NCBI GenBank assembly: GCA_963719345.1
Contig: CAVRCA010000006.1
Coordinates: 1 to 64,000, forward strand
DNA: 64,000 nucleotides
Direction of reading: 5' to 3'
Origin: CAVRCA01 sp963719345
GTDB taxonomy: Bacteria; Pseudomonadota; Alphaproteobacteria; Acetobacterales; Acetobacteraceae
Below the pieces are notes generated by a model. It searched no databases, was not told the DNA's origin, and saw only the letters and a list, made by a program, of their open reading frames with translations. The translations under genes and the position numbers were made by a program. This document shows positions 19,253 through 27,828 of the stretch, one piece after another (position 1 is the stretch's first letter; each line of letters begins with the position of its first letter).

Positions 19253-19907
19253 GTAGGCTGCCCGTGCGGCGCGGTGACGGTCTCACGATCGCCGTGCCGA
19301 AGGGCGCGCTGTATCCGGATGCCGCGGCGCGGCTGCGCGCGGCCGGGATCGACGTTCCCGACGACGTCGGGCGCCGCTTGACCGTCGACGACCGACGGAC
19401 GGCACGCACGCTGTTGTTCTTGCGGCCGACCGACGTCCCGGCGTACGTGGAGTTCGGCTCGGCGGACTGCGGCATCGTCGGCAAAGACGTGCTGTGGGAG
19501 ACCGACCGCAACGTCGCCGAGCTCGCCGATCTCGGGTTCGGGTACTGCCGGCTCGTCGTCGCCGCGCGGCGCATCGACCGCTATCACGAAGGCGCGCCGT
19601 TGCCGACGTTCCTGCGCGTCGCGACGAAGTTCACGCGCTCGGCCGAGTCGTTTTTCGCCGAGCGCGACCTGCCGGTCGAGCTGATCCCGCTGCACGGCTC
19701 GGTCGAGCTCGCGCCGCTCGTCGGCCTCGCCGATTTGATCGTCGACCTCGTCGCGACCGGCACGACGCTGCGCGAGCACGATCTCGTCGTCGTCGAGGAG
19801 ATCGCCGACAGCACGGCGCGCTTCGTCGTCAACCCCGTGCGCTTTCGCGCGAAGTACGACGGCGATCACCGCGCTGCTCGACCGCCTCACCGCCGTGCCG
19901 CGCGTGA
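19249..19907 (+). CDS. hisG: ATP phosphoribosyltransferase, short form (frameshift near 19,861)
   Basis: The ~215-residue catalytic subunit begins from GTG at 19,249 and shows LTIAVPKGALYPDA, GSADCGIVGKDVL and the PRPP-binding loop LIVDLVATGTTLREHDL. It joins ATP and PRPP in the first step of histidine synthesis and lacks the regulatory C-terminal domain of the long form, which explains the adjacent HisZ. An extra G after GAC at 19,861 shifts the last ~15 codons; restoring it gives KYDAITALLDRLTA. The exact stop is uncertain; a TGA at 19,905 overlapping the hisD start is likely. Confidence 0.9.
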
Positions 19908-21192
19908 AGATCGTCGACGGCGACCGACCGCGACGCGCTGCGCGGCCTGTACGCCGGCGGCTGGGATCCGCCGCGCGACATCGTCGACGCGCGTCCGCGC
20001 GATCCTCGATGACGTGCGCGCGCGCGGCGACGACGCGCTGGTCGACTACACGCGCCGCTGGGACTTCGCCGGCGCGTCGCTCGATGCGCTGCGCGTCGCG
20101 ATTCCCCGCTCGCGGACGCCCGGCGCGCTCGTCCCCGAGCGATCGCGGCCGGGCTCGAGCTCGCGCGCGAGCGCATCGCCGAGTTTCACGCGCGGCAACT
20201 GCCCGCGCCGATCGACTATCGCGCGCACGACGCACGCGCTACGCGTTCCTGTCGCGGCCGCTCGCGCGCGGTCGGCGCGTACGTGCCCGGCGGCAGCGCG
20301 CCGCTGCCGTCGACCGTGCTGATGACCGTCGTGCCGGCGAAGGTCGCGGGCGTCGAGCGCGTCGTCGTCGTCACGCCGCCGCAGCGCGACGGGCACGTGG
20401 ACCCGGCCGTGCTGTTCGCGTGCGCGCTCACCGGGGTCGACGAGCTGTACGCCGCCGGCGGCGCGCAAGCGATCGCGCGCGCTCGCGTACGGCACGCGCG
20501 ACGATCGCGCCGGTCGACAAGATCGTCGGGCCGGGCAACGTGTACGTCACCGAAGCCAAGCGCCAGGTGTTCGGCATCTGCGGCATCGACGGGCTCGCCG
20601 GCCCGTCGGAAGTGCTCGTCGTCGCGGACGACGCGCGCGCGACGCCGAGCTCGTCGCGGGCGAGATGGTCGCGCAGGCGGAGCACGATCCGCTCGCGCGC
20701 GTCGCGGCCGTGTCGCGCGACCGCGCGCTGCTCGAAGCCGTCGCCGCGCTTGCTCGACGGCCCGTTCGGGCGCGCGAGCGGGCGCGACGCGATCGTCGCG
20801 CGCGTGCTCGCCGAGCGCGCGTGGCTCGTCCACGCGGCGAGCGACGACGCGATCCTCGAGTGATCGAGCGCTTCGCGCCGGAGCACCTCTCGCTGATGGT
20901 CGCCGACCCGTACGCGTGGGTGCCGAAGATCCGCCGCGCGGGCGCGATCTTCGTCGGCGACCACACGCCGGTCGCCGCCGGCGACTACATCGCGGGGACG
21001 AACCACACGCTGCCGACGTCGGGCGCGGCGCGGTTCTCATCGGGCCTGCGCACGGCCGACTATCTGCGCACGATGTCGCTCGTCGAGAACTCGGCGCGCG
21101 CATGCGGCCGACGCCGCGCGCTCGCCGCGCTGGCCGACTTCGAAGGCCTGCCCGCGCACGCGCGCACGGCGCGCATGCGTGCGGCCGATTGA
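19904..21192 (+). CDS. hisD: Histidinol dehydrogenase (about ten frameshifts)
   Basis: The gene encodes the zinc enzyme of the last two oxidations of histidine synthesis. Conserved pieces appear in order in changing frames: VGAYVPGGSAPLPSTVLMTV, DKIVGPGNVYVTEAKRQVFG, GLAGPSEVLVV, IERFAPEHLSLM and GTNHTLPTSGAARFSSGL. Slips lie near 19,930, 19,989, 20,156, 20,240, 20,262, 20,470, 20,500, 20,645, 20,752 and 20,862; several are an extra G after C or a lost G from GG. I use the GTG at 19,904, which overlaps the hisG end; a GTG at 19,895 is also possible. The operon hisZ-hisG-hisD sits directly behind dnaE. Confidence 0.9.
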
Positions 21193-21202
21193 TGCGTCGC
21201 GC

Positions 21203-21496
21203 TTACTCGCCGCTCACGTAGAACTTGACCGTCTCGGCCAGCATATTGCCGTACTCGTCCTGCGCGGTGACGCTGTACGCACCGGCGGACACCGACCCGT
21301 CGATGGCGATTCCGCCCTTGCCCGATCCACCGGAATCGAGCACGAGCGTGCTGCTGAGCACCGGTTCGCCGCTCGTCTCGTTCACGAGGCAGATGAGCGC
21401 GCCGCCCGGCATGTCGAAATATTCGACGTCGACCGTGGTCGTCGTGTGGCTCAGGTAGTTCAACCGAGGATTGCCGGCCGACGGATCGTCGCTCAT
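21203..21496 (-). CDS. Small beta-rich protein of unknown function
   Basis: The 97-residue product starts at the ATG at 21,496, preceded by AAAGGA eight bases upstream, a good ribosome site. It has no signal peptide or helix. Alternating hydrophobic residues, Gly/Ser-rich turns (LDSGGSGKGG) and a pattern ending in SVTAQDEYGN suggest an immunoglobulin-like or similar beta-sandwich. The upstream extension of the open frame is not needed. It lies convergent with hisD (10 bases apart) and divergent from the HAD gene. I do not recognise a family. Confidence 0.6.
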   Translation of the reverse strand: MSDDPSAGNPRLNYLSHTTTTVDVEYFDMPGGALICLVNETSGEPVLSSTLVLDSGGSGKGGIAIDGSVSAGAYSVTAQDEYGNMLAETVKFYVSGE

Positions 21497-21618
21497 GGTG
21501 GTGGTCCTTTCGGGACGCGCGTGCGCTCGAACGGCGAACGGCGGCGCCGCGCAGGCTCCGCTCGACCCGCCGCAACGCCTCGCGGAGTACCGCGCGCCGC
21601 GGCGAAGGCAACGCTCCG

Positions 21619-22431
21619 ATGGTTTCATCGACGCCGATCCGTCTGGTCGCGCTCGATCTCGACGGGACGCTGATCGGCGAGGATCTGGTCGTGCGGCCGC
21701 GCGTGCGCGACGCCGTCGCCGCCGCCCGAGCGCGCGGCGTCGCCGTCACGATCGTCACCGGCCGGATGTTCGCAGCCGCGCGGCCGTTCGCGCGCGAGCT
21801 GAAGCTGCAGCGGCCCGATCGTCTGCTATCAAGGCGCCGCGATCTTCGACGCCAGAGCGGCGCGACGCTGCGCGAGACGCCGGTGCAGCAAGACGTCACG
21901 CGCGACGGCTGGCGTGGGCGCACGAGCGCGACGTGCACGCGCAGTGCTACGCGGACGACACGCTCTATGTCGAGCGGATCAACCGGTTCTCGAAGCGCTA
22001 CACCGAGCTCGCGCGCGTCGAGCCGGTCGTCGTGCCGTCGCTGCGCGCGGCGTTCGCGCAGCGGCCGACCATCAAGATCGTGCTCGTCGACGACGCCGAC
22101 CGCGCCGACGCAACACCTCGCCGCGCTGCACGCGCTGCTCGGCGAGCGCGCGTACCTCACGCGCAGCCATCGTCGATTCGTCGAGGTCGTCGACCCCGCC
22201 GTGAACAAAGGCGAGGCACTCGCGTTCGTCGCGCAGCGCCACGGCGTACCGCTCGAGCGAGACGCTGGCGGTCGGCGACGCGTGGAACGACGTGCCGCTG
22301 CTCGACGCGGCCGGGTCGGGTCGCGATGGGCTCGGGCCCGCCCGAGCTGCTCGCGCATGCGGACACGGTCGTCGCCGACGTCGCGCACGACGGCGTCGCC
22401 GAGGCGATCGAACGGTACGTGCTCGCGATGA
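21619..22431 (+). CDS. Cof-type HAD-family phosphatase (frameshifts)
   Basis: The N-terminal nucleophile motif is VALDLDGTLIG (DxDxT), followed by ITIVTGR-like VTIVTGRMF. The C-terminal metal-binding part is VGDAWNDVPLLDAAG, then VAMGSGPPELLAHAD. A lysine before it (PAVNKGEAL) completes the catalytic set. The cap region is of the Cof/YidA type, whose members dephosphorylate sugar phosphates or flavin-related metabolites. Slips lie near 21,812, 21,855, 21,915, 22,110, 22,260 and 22,320. The last CTC-G slip gives an end ERYVLR with TGA at 22,429 overlapping the ftsQ start (ATGA), so the two genes are coupled. Confidence 0.82.
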   Translation: MVSSTPIRLVALDLDGTLIGEDLVVRPRVRDAVAAARARGVAVTIVTGRMFAAARPFARELKLQRPDRLLSRRRDLRRQSGATLRETPVQQDVTRDGWRGRTSATCTRSATRTTRSMSSGSTGSRSATPSSRASSRSSCRRCARRSRSGRPSRSCSSTTPTAPTQHLAALHALLGERAYLTRSHRRFVEVVDPAVNKGEALAFVAQRHGVPLERDAGGRRRVERRAAARRGRVGSRWARARPSCSRMRTRSSPTSRTTASPRRSNGTCSR

Positions 22432-23200
22432 GCAGGCGCCGGATCGCAGCGCGCACGCTGCCGCGCCGTCGTAAACCGTCGCTCGCCGCGCGCATAAAGC
22501 CGTTCTGGATCTTCGCGATCGTGCGTCGCCGTGGCGCGGCGTCTGGGGCGGCGCCTGGCTCGCCGCAGTCGCCGTGGTTCCGCGTCGCGCGCGTGCGGAG
22601 TCGATGTCCCGCTCGCGTCGCCCGTCTCGGCGGCGACGTGCGCGCCGCGGCCGCGTCGGCCCGGCGCGAACGTGTGGCTGCTCGATCCGCGCGCGATCGC
22701 GCAGCGCATCGAAGCGATCCCCTACGTCGAGCGCGCGAGCGTTCACCGCGGCCAGTTCCCGAAACCGTTCGTCGAGGTGTCGCGTCACCGTGCGCCGTCC
22801 CGTCGGCGTGCGTGCGCGCGGGCGACGCGACGGTGACGATCGACGCGACGTCGCGCGTGCTGCAGCACGGCTGCGCGGCGGGGCCGCTGGCGCGGATCGA
22901 CGCCGGCGGGCGACCGTGCCTGCGCCCGGGCGGAACGATCGCCGATCCCGGCGTCGCGCGGCTGCTCGGCGACGCGCGGACGCTGGCCGACGCGAGGCTG
23001 GCGGTGCGCAGCCTGGGCCGCGACCGCTGGGGCGGGCTGGAAGCCGTGGACGCACCGGCGTCACGCTGCGGTTCGGCGACGACGCCGATCTGGCGAGGAA
23101 GGCCGCGCTGGTCGAGCCCGGTGCGCACCGGGATCGGCCCGAGCGCCGCGTCCGCGCGATCGACCTGCGGCCCCGGCACGCCGTCGTCGAGTTCCGGTAG
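22428..23200 (+). CDS. ftsQ: Cell division protein FtsQ (frameshifts)
   Basis: The N-terminus is strongly basic (MSRRRIAARTLPRRRKPS) and followed by a single membrane helix, then a POTRA-like domain: NVWLLDPRAIAQRIEAIPYV, ERASVHRGQFPKPFVEV and VRRPVA. The rest is an FtsQ-type beta domain with a conserved-looking TIDATSRVLQ (equivalent to the usual LVDxxGxVF). Slips occur near 22,535, 22,620, 22,785 and 23,055. FtsQ is the bitopic divisome protein that links FtsZ-ring assembly to septal synthesis. Its position just before ftsA matches the usual division cluster order. Confidence 0.8.
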
Positions 23201-23277
23201 CCGCGGTTCATCCCCAGCCTTCTGTGGACGGATCGGTGGGCCGCATGTGCATGATGTGGTAGGTGATCGTCCACCGA

Positions 23278-23295
23278 ACCACAATATGCTGTGGT
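23278..23295. promoter_or_regulatory. Inverted repeat in the ftsQ-ftsA gap
   Basis: ACCACA and TGTGGT are perfect 6-bp arms around ATATGC, 20 bases before the ftsA ATG. The 115-base gap also contains TGTGGT and TGTGGA on either strand. It could be an operator or part of an ftsA promoter (AT-rich core in GC-rich DNA). There is no direct evidence of the binding protein. Confidence 0.3.
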
Positions 23296-23315
23296 GCAAG
23301 TGAAGGTGGAGACGC

Positions 23316-23437
23316 ATGGCTAGGGCGAGACGATCGCCGGCCTGGACATCGGCACGACGAAGACGTGCGCGGTCATCGCAGCATCCGGCCCCGACGGTCT
23401 CGAGATCATCGGGATCGGCGAAGCGCGTCCACGGGCC
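23316..23437 (+). CDS. ftsA: Cell division protein FtsA, N-terminal fragment cut by the junction
   Basis: After ATGGCTAGG and one slip (a lost G near 23,335) the frame reads TIAGLDIGTTKTCAVIAASG then GLEIIGIGEA, the first strand-turn-strand of the actin-like ATPase FtsA (subdomain 1A, phosphate-1 loop DIGTTK). The expected next residues (STG followed by a LRKG-like stretch) stop after STG at about 23,437. From there the DNA is that of a tyrosine recombinase region from another genome. GGTGGAG precedes the ATG. The remaining ~370 codons are absent from the window. Confidence 0.75.
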
Positions 23438-23460
23438 GCGGCTACGGAAACCCACTCCCG
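23437..23460. other. Junction between two unrelated genome segments
   Basis: To the left, ftsA and strongly CpG-biased DNA of a non-proteobacterial genome; to the right, a recombinase reading frame in alphaproteobacterial codon usage. No att-like repeat, insertion-sequence end or tRNA gene is visible at the joint. A misjoined contig is the simplest explanation. Confidence 0.7.
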
Positions 23461-23497
23461 GCAGCGGGTCGCGAGGACCCTCGCCGACGTCCGGGAC

Positions 23498-25190
23498 TTG
23501 CTATTGCGGGCGACCGACGCGGCAGACGCCGAGGTGAAGCTGCAGATCAGCGCCATCAACACCGTCGCCCGCGCCTTCGCGCTGTGCGCCCGAGGATCTC
23601 CCCGCCGATCCCGGCCGCCTTCGCCAGCAGCTGAACACCATCTCTCCCGCCATGGCGGGGCTGACCACCGGCAGCTGGTCCTCGGTCCGCAGCCGCATCC
23701 TCAAGGCCCTCCAGCGCGCCGAGGTCGAGGTCATGGCCAGCAGGCGCACCAGGCCGTTGTCGCCGGACTGGGCGCAGCTCTACCAGGCCCTCCCCGAGAA
23801 CGGCTGGAAGGCGTCCCTGGGCCGGCTGATCGGCTATCTCTCCGACCAGGGTGTCTCGCCCCGACGACGTGTGCGACGGGGTCGATCGAGCGGTTTGCCC
23901 ACGAGCTGAAACCGTGCAGCTTGCGAGGCCGTCCCAACGCCATCATCCGCGCCTCGATCCGTGGCTGGAACGCCGCCGTCGACCGGGTCCCCGGCTGGCC
24001 GCAGCAGCGCCTGACGCTCACCGGCATCGACACGGAGGGATACGTGCTGCGGGCCGAGAGATTTTCCCCCGCCTTCCAGGCATCGCTCGCCGACTATCTC
24101 GCCTTCCTGACCGATCCTCCCGACGACGACGACGCGCCGTTGCGGGGACTGCGGCCCAGCACCCTCGCGCCTCCGCGAATTCCAGTTCCGGCAGATGGCC
24201 TCGGCCCTCGTGCACCGCGGCGTCCCGGTCGAGGGGATCACGAGCATCACGCGTGCTGGCGCGACCGGGACAACGTGGACGCGATCTGCGACTTCTTCAT
24301 CGAGCGCCGGGGACGCCCCGACTGCGCGCAGCTGGCCGGGTTGCTGGCCGCACTGCGTCCCGTCGCGCTCTACCAGCTGAAGGACAGGGAGCTCGCCGAC
24401 TGGATCAGCCGGCGGATGCGGCGGCTCGTCCGGCGGCCGGCTGCGCCGGTTCGGCATGACCGAGAAGAACCGGCGCCGGCTCGCCGTCTTCCGCGATCCC
24501 CAGCACGTCCGCGACCTGCTGCTGCTGCCCTACAGGCTGCTGAAGCAGGCGGAGTCGGGCACGCTGCCGCCGCGGGACGCGGCCATCCTGGTCCGCGCGG
24601 CGGTGGCGATCGAGCTCGAGATCATGTGCCCCATCCGGCTGCAGAACCTGAGCGAGATCGACGTCGACACCGATTTCGTGCGCAGCCGGTCCGGCAAGGG
24701 CGCGGCCGTTCACCTGTTCATCCCCGGCAAGCGCACCAAGAACGGCGAGGACATCGAGCTCGAGTTGCCGGCGCAGTCGATGGCGCTGATCGACCTCTAC
24801 CTCGCCAAGTACCGGAACCACCTGATCCAGCCCGAACACCGGGGAAGCGGCCCCCGGTTCCTGTTCCCGCGGCCGGACGGCAGCGCCAAGGTCGGCAGGG
24901 TCCTGGCCGACGCGGTCTGCAACGTGCTGCTGCGGGAGCTCGGCACCAAGTTCAACGTCCACCTGTTCCGCCACCTCGGCTGCTTCCTGTATCTGCGCAG
25001 CCACCCCGGGCAGATCGACGTCATGCGCCGCGTGCTCGGCCATCGAGACGGCGAGACGACCCGGCGCTTCTATGCCTTCGTCGAGCAGTCGGACGCATTC
25101 CGCCTGTTCGACGCGCATGTGCTCCGCATCCGGGACGATGCCTTGCGGCCCAGCCGAACAGCGCAAGGTCCGCCAGGAGCGGGGCGGTGA
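23498..25190 (+). CDS. Tyrosine-type site-specific integrase 1 (frameshifts)
   Basis: The catalytic domain (24,456-25,190) is in one frame and shows the Arg in CPIRLQNLSEID, a Lys in IPGKRTKNGED, the HLFRH box and LGHRDGETTRRFY with the nucleophilic Tyr. The ~330-residue N-terminal part is conserved-looking but needs slips corrected near 23,587, 23,863, 23,884, 24,170 and 24,440. I use the TTG at 23,498 as the first start in frame; the frame also continues left across the junction, so the true start may be lost. Its stop overlaps the GTG of a second integrase (GTGA). Such coupled pairs occur on alphaproteobacterial islands and plasmids. The att site is not identified. Confidence 0.85.
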
Positions 25191-26322
25191 TCGCGCCGGT
25201 GCCCATGCGCCGACGACCCCAATCGCTCGCGAGACGCCCGGCTGATCTGGCCGGTGTCGATCTGGCCCGCGCATGACCGCGGCGCCTGGGCTCCGCGCCC
25301 GGCTTGGCACCGGTGCGGCGGGCCGCGACAACCCGGCGGTCGGGTGGAGCGAACGCACCCTCAAGAAGAACGAGGACGGCTACGGCCGCTATCTGTCCTG
25401 GCTGCACCGGGCGGGCCTGTTTGCCGAGGATCGAGACTGTCGCGCAGCGGATCACGCCCGATCGGCTCGCCAGCTACACCGCCCACCTCAAGTCGACTGT
25501 CTCGTCCGTCAGCGTGGGCACCACGGTCGGCGGCGTTGACCTCGGCGGCCAGGGCGCTCGCACCCGATGCGGATTGGTCATGGCTGAGCCGGCGGTCCAA
25601 CCGGCTCAAGCTCAAGGCGAAGCCGTCGCGCGAAAAGCGGCATGCGATCCGGCACACCCTCGAGCTGTACCGGTTCGGCAAGCAGCGTGATGGACGACGG
25701 CCGATGCAGGGCGAGCGCAAGACCGTCCCCGCGGCGCAGCGCTACCAGTCAGGGCTGGTCATCGCGCTGCTGGCCGCCCGGCCCCTGCGGATCAGGAACT
25801 TCCAGGCCATCACCATCGGCACGTCGCTGCGGTGGGACGGCAGGCGCTACTGGCTGACCTTCAACGCCGAGGACACGAAGACCGGCGGCGCCATCGACGA
25901 GCCCATGCCGGATGACCTGATCCCGTATCTGGAGGCGTTTCTGCGGAGCTGGCGTCCCGTCCTGGTCGCGGCAAGCCACCAAGTTCGGCGGGCGACCCCG
26001 CGCATCGCCGCCTATGGGTCGACGCTTCGGTGGGCCGATGAAGGAGAACACGCTTCGCGAGCTGATCAAGCGCTACACGAGACGCAATTCGGCACGGCTG
26101 TCTGGCCGCACCTGTTCCGCGACTGCCTGCTCACGTCGGTGGCGATGGACCAGCCGGACCTGATGAGCGATCAGCGCCACACTGCTTGGCCACGTCGGCT
26201 CCGATACCGGCCAGAAGCACTACAACCAGGCCCGCATGCTGGATGCCAGCCGGCGGTACGGCGAGGCCATCTTCGAGCTGCGGCAGACCTTCGTAGCCGC
26301 GCGGGATACAAAGGAGCCGTAA
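25187..26322 (+). CDS. Tyrosine-type site-specific integrase 2 (frameshifts)
   Basis: From a GTG overlapping the stop of integrase 1, the product reads through a N-terminal core-binding part (WSERTLKKNEDGYGRYLSWL) to a catalytic domain with RPLRIRNFQAI (Arg), an AEDTKTG Lys segment, HLFRDCLLTSVA and LLGHVGSDTGQKHYNQA (nucleophilic Tyr), ending at TAA 26,320. Slips near 25,270, 25,430, 25,520, 25,690, 25,980 and 26,175 break the frame, yet all catalytic residues survive. Overlap with integrase 1 suggests the two act together, perhaps as a heteromeric recombinase. I looked for a third recombinase, as in recombinase-in-trio elements, and found none. Confidence 0.8.
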
Positions 26323-26400
26323 CCGTCAGCTGGTCCGACATTTCTGAGATCGTCGTCACTACGGCAAGGACTACCTGAGCGCCTTACGGATGGACCTGCA

Positions 26401-26613
26401 ATGAACGAACGCCGCGTGCTCGATCCCTATCGCGAGGCGGGGGAGGTTCCCCCGCTCCGCAACAGCCGGCTGACGGCGACGCTGCGGCGCGCCGCGCTCG
26501 CCATCGCCCAGGAGGCGGAGACCGACCAGCGCCACTCGGCGCGGGCGGCGTCGATCGCCCGGCTTCGCCGTCACCCGCGGGAGAACGCAGTTGTGAAAAG
26601 GAGCGTGAAATGA
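26401..26613 (+). CDS. Small basic protein after the integrases
   Basis: The 70-residue open frame is rich in Arg and Ala (ATLRRAALAIAQEAETDQ), predicted largely helical, with no signal peptide. Its TGA overlaps the ATG of the next peptide gene (ATGA), which argues for real translation coupling. It follows integrase 2 by 79 bases. No family recognised; it could be an accessory factor of the recombination module. Confidence 0.4.
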   Translation: MNERRVLDPYREAGEVPPLRNSRLTATLRRAALAIAQEAETDQRHSARAASIARLRRHPRENAVVKRSVK

Positions 26614-26705
26614 CGACGGTGGACCGCAAGCTCACGCTGATCCAATGGATGCTGGCGGTGCTGATCGCCGGCGTCGCCGCCCTCGTGATCAAGGCCGTTG
26701 CCTGA
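26610..26705 (+). CDS. Single-helix membrane peptide, 31 residues
   Basis: MTTVDRKLTLIQWMLAVLIA opens the peptide; a hydrophobic helix runs from about residue 10 to 30 after a short charged head. A good ribosome site (AAGGAG) lies 9 bases upstream. The sequence resembles the C-terminal membrane anchor found in many small phage and coiled-coil (DUF1640-like) proteins. It may be a split partner of the preceding 70-residue gene, or an independent small membrane protein. Confidence 0.5.
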   Translation: MTTVDRKLTLIQWMLAVLIAGVAALVIKAVA

Positions 26706-27039
26706 TGAGGGGGATCGAAGCCGTTCCTGATAGATCCGGCCTTGTCCCACATCGGCTGGCCCAGCGCGCTCGGTCCCTTGGTTGAGCACCGGTCGGCCGC
26801 TAGTTTTCCGCGACAAAGCGCGATCAAAAGCGCAGAACCCAGGACGGTCGGAGATGCTGAACTGAGCCAGAAGTGGGCCTTCTGCTACCCGGCATGGGGG
26901 GTGGTTGGAACGCTCTTGACCCGGGCTCACGGTAGTCTTGGGGCATGATCACCCTCGCGCCCTGGTATTGCACGGCCGAGGTTACGCTATCGATTTGGTG
27001 CAGTTGATTGCACCAGCTCCCCCTGGCGGGGCCAGCCGG
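26706..27039. other. Region without a recognisable gene
   Basis: No frame with coding character or RNA signature is seen. Short open frames on both strands have no family signal. The DNA is less GC-rich in places, and the part before 27,040 may once have held the missing start of the broken dehydrogenase. Confidence 0.4.
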
Positions 27040-27774
27040 ACCAGGTCGAGCGTCTCGCCACGGCTGCGGTCGGGCGGTTCGGCCGCATCGACGTGTGGAT
27101 CAACGACGCCGCCGTGGCCGCGATCGGGCGCTTCGACGAGGTCTCGGCCGAAGATCACGCCCGCGTCGTTGACGTGAACCTCAAGGGCACCATCTACGGC
27201 AGCCACGCGGCACTGCGGCAGTTCCGCCGCCAGGGTTTCGGCACGCTCGTCAACGTCGCCTCCGTCGAGGGCCGCGTGCCGCTCGCCTACCAGGCGAGCT
27301 ACGCCGCCACGAAGGCCGCGATCGTCGCGCTCGATGCGGCCCTGAACCAGGAACTGCGGCTGAACGGCGCATCGGCGATCAAGGTCGTCACGATCGAGCC
27401 GTGGGCCGTGGACACGCCGTTCTACCAGCACGCCGCCAACTACACCGGGCACGCGACGCGGATGTCCATGATGGACGGTCCTTGGGAGACGGTGGACAGC
27501 ATCGTCGGGCCGCCATCCATCCTTGGCGGGGCGAGTATCCGGTCGGATGGAAGGCCGAGGGGGCGGTTCTCGGCGCGCAGCTCTGGCCCGGGCTCGCCAA
27601 CCGCATCGGCGCGGACGTGATCCAGGGCGCGCAATTTGACGCGGCGCCTGCCGCACCTTCCACGGCGGGGTCGCTGTTCGAGGCGACGCCGTCCGGCACG
27701 GGGGTGGACGGCGGTGTCACGGCGCGGATGGACCAGGAGGACCAGCAAAAACGGCTCAAGCGCGAGGGGCGATG
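27040..27774 (+). pseudogene. Short-chain dehydrogenase/reductase lacking its N-terminal nucleotide-binding part
   Basis: The visible part begins at GRFGRIDVWINDAAVAAIGR and contains VNLKGTIYGSHAAL, the catalytic YQASYAATKAA (Tyr and Lys) and the preceding Ser in NVASVEGR. The first ~60-70 residues with the TGxxxGIG cofactor loop are absent; the upstream DNA does not restore them in any frame. A slip near 27,515 separates a C-terminal piece (EYPVGWKAEGA) that belongs to the same SDR subfamily. Loss of the NAD(P) loop makes it non-functional as it stands. It sits between the integrase module and the tannase-like gene, in a region of deletions and insertions. Confidence 0.7.
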
Positions 27775-27828
27775 ACCTACTCCTGACAGGTCAGCGACGA
27801 GGGCGCTTGGGACAAGGATCACACAAGT

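Noticed and set aside
14452..21192. Programmed ribosomal frameshifting in dnaE and the his genes
   Set aside because: The slips are too many, occur at ordinary sites without slippery heptamers or following stems, and share an insertion pattern with unrelated genes.
23498..26322. Recombinase-in-trio element
   Set aside because: Only two tyrosine recombinases are present; no third coupled recombinase was found in 26,322-27,040.
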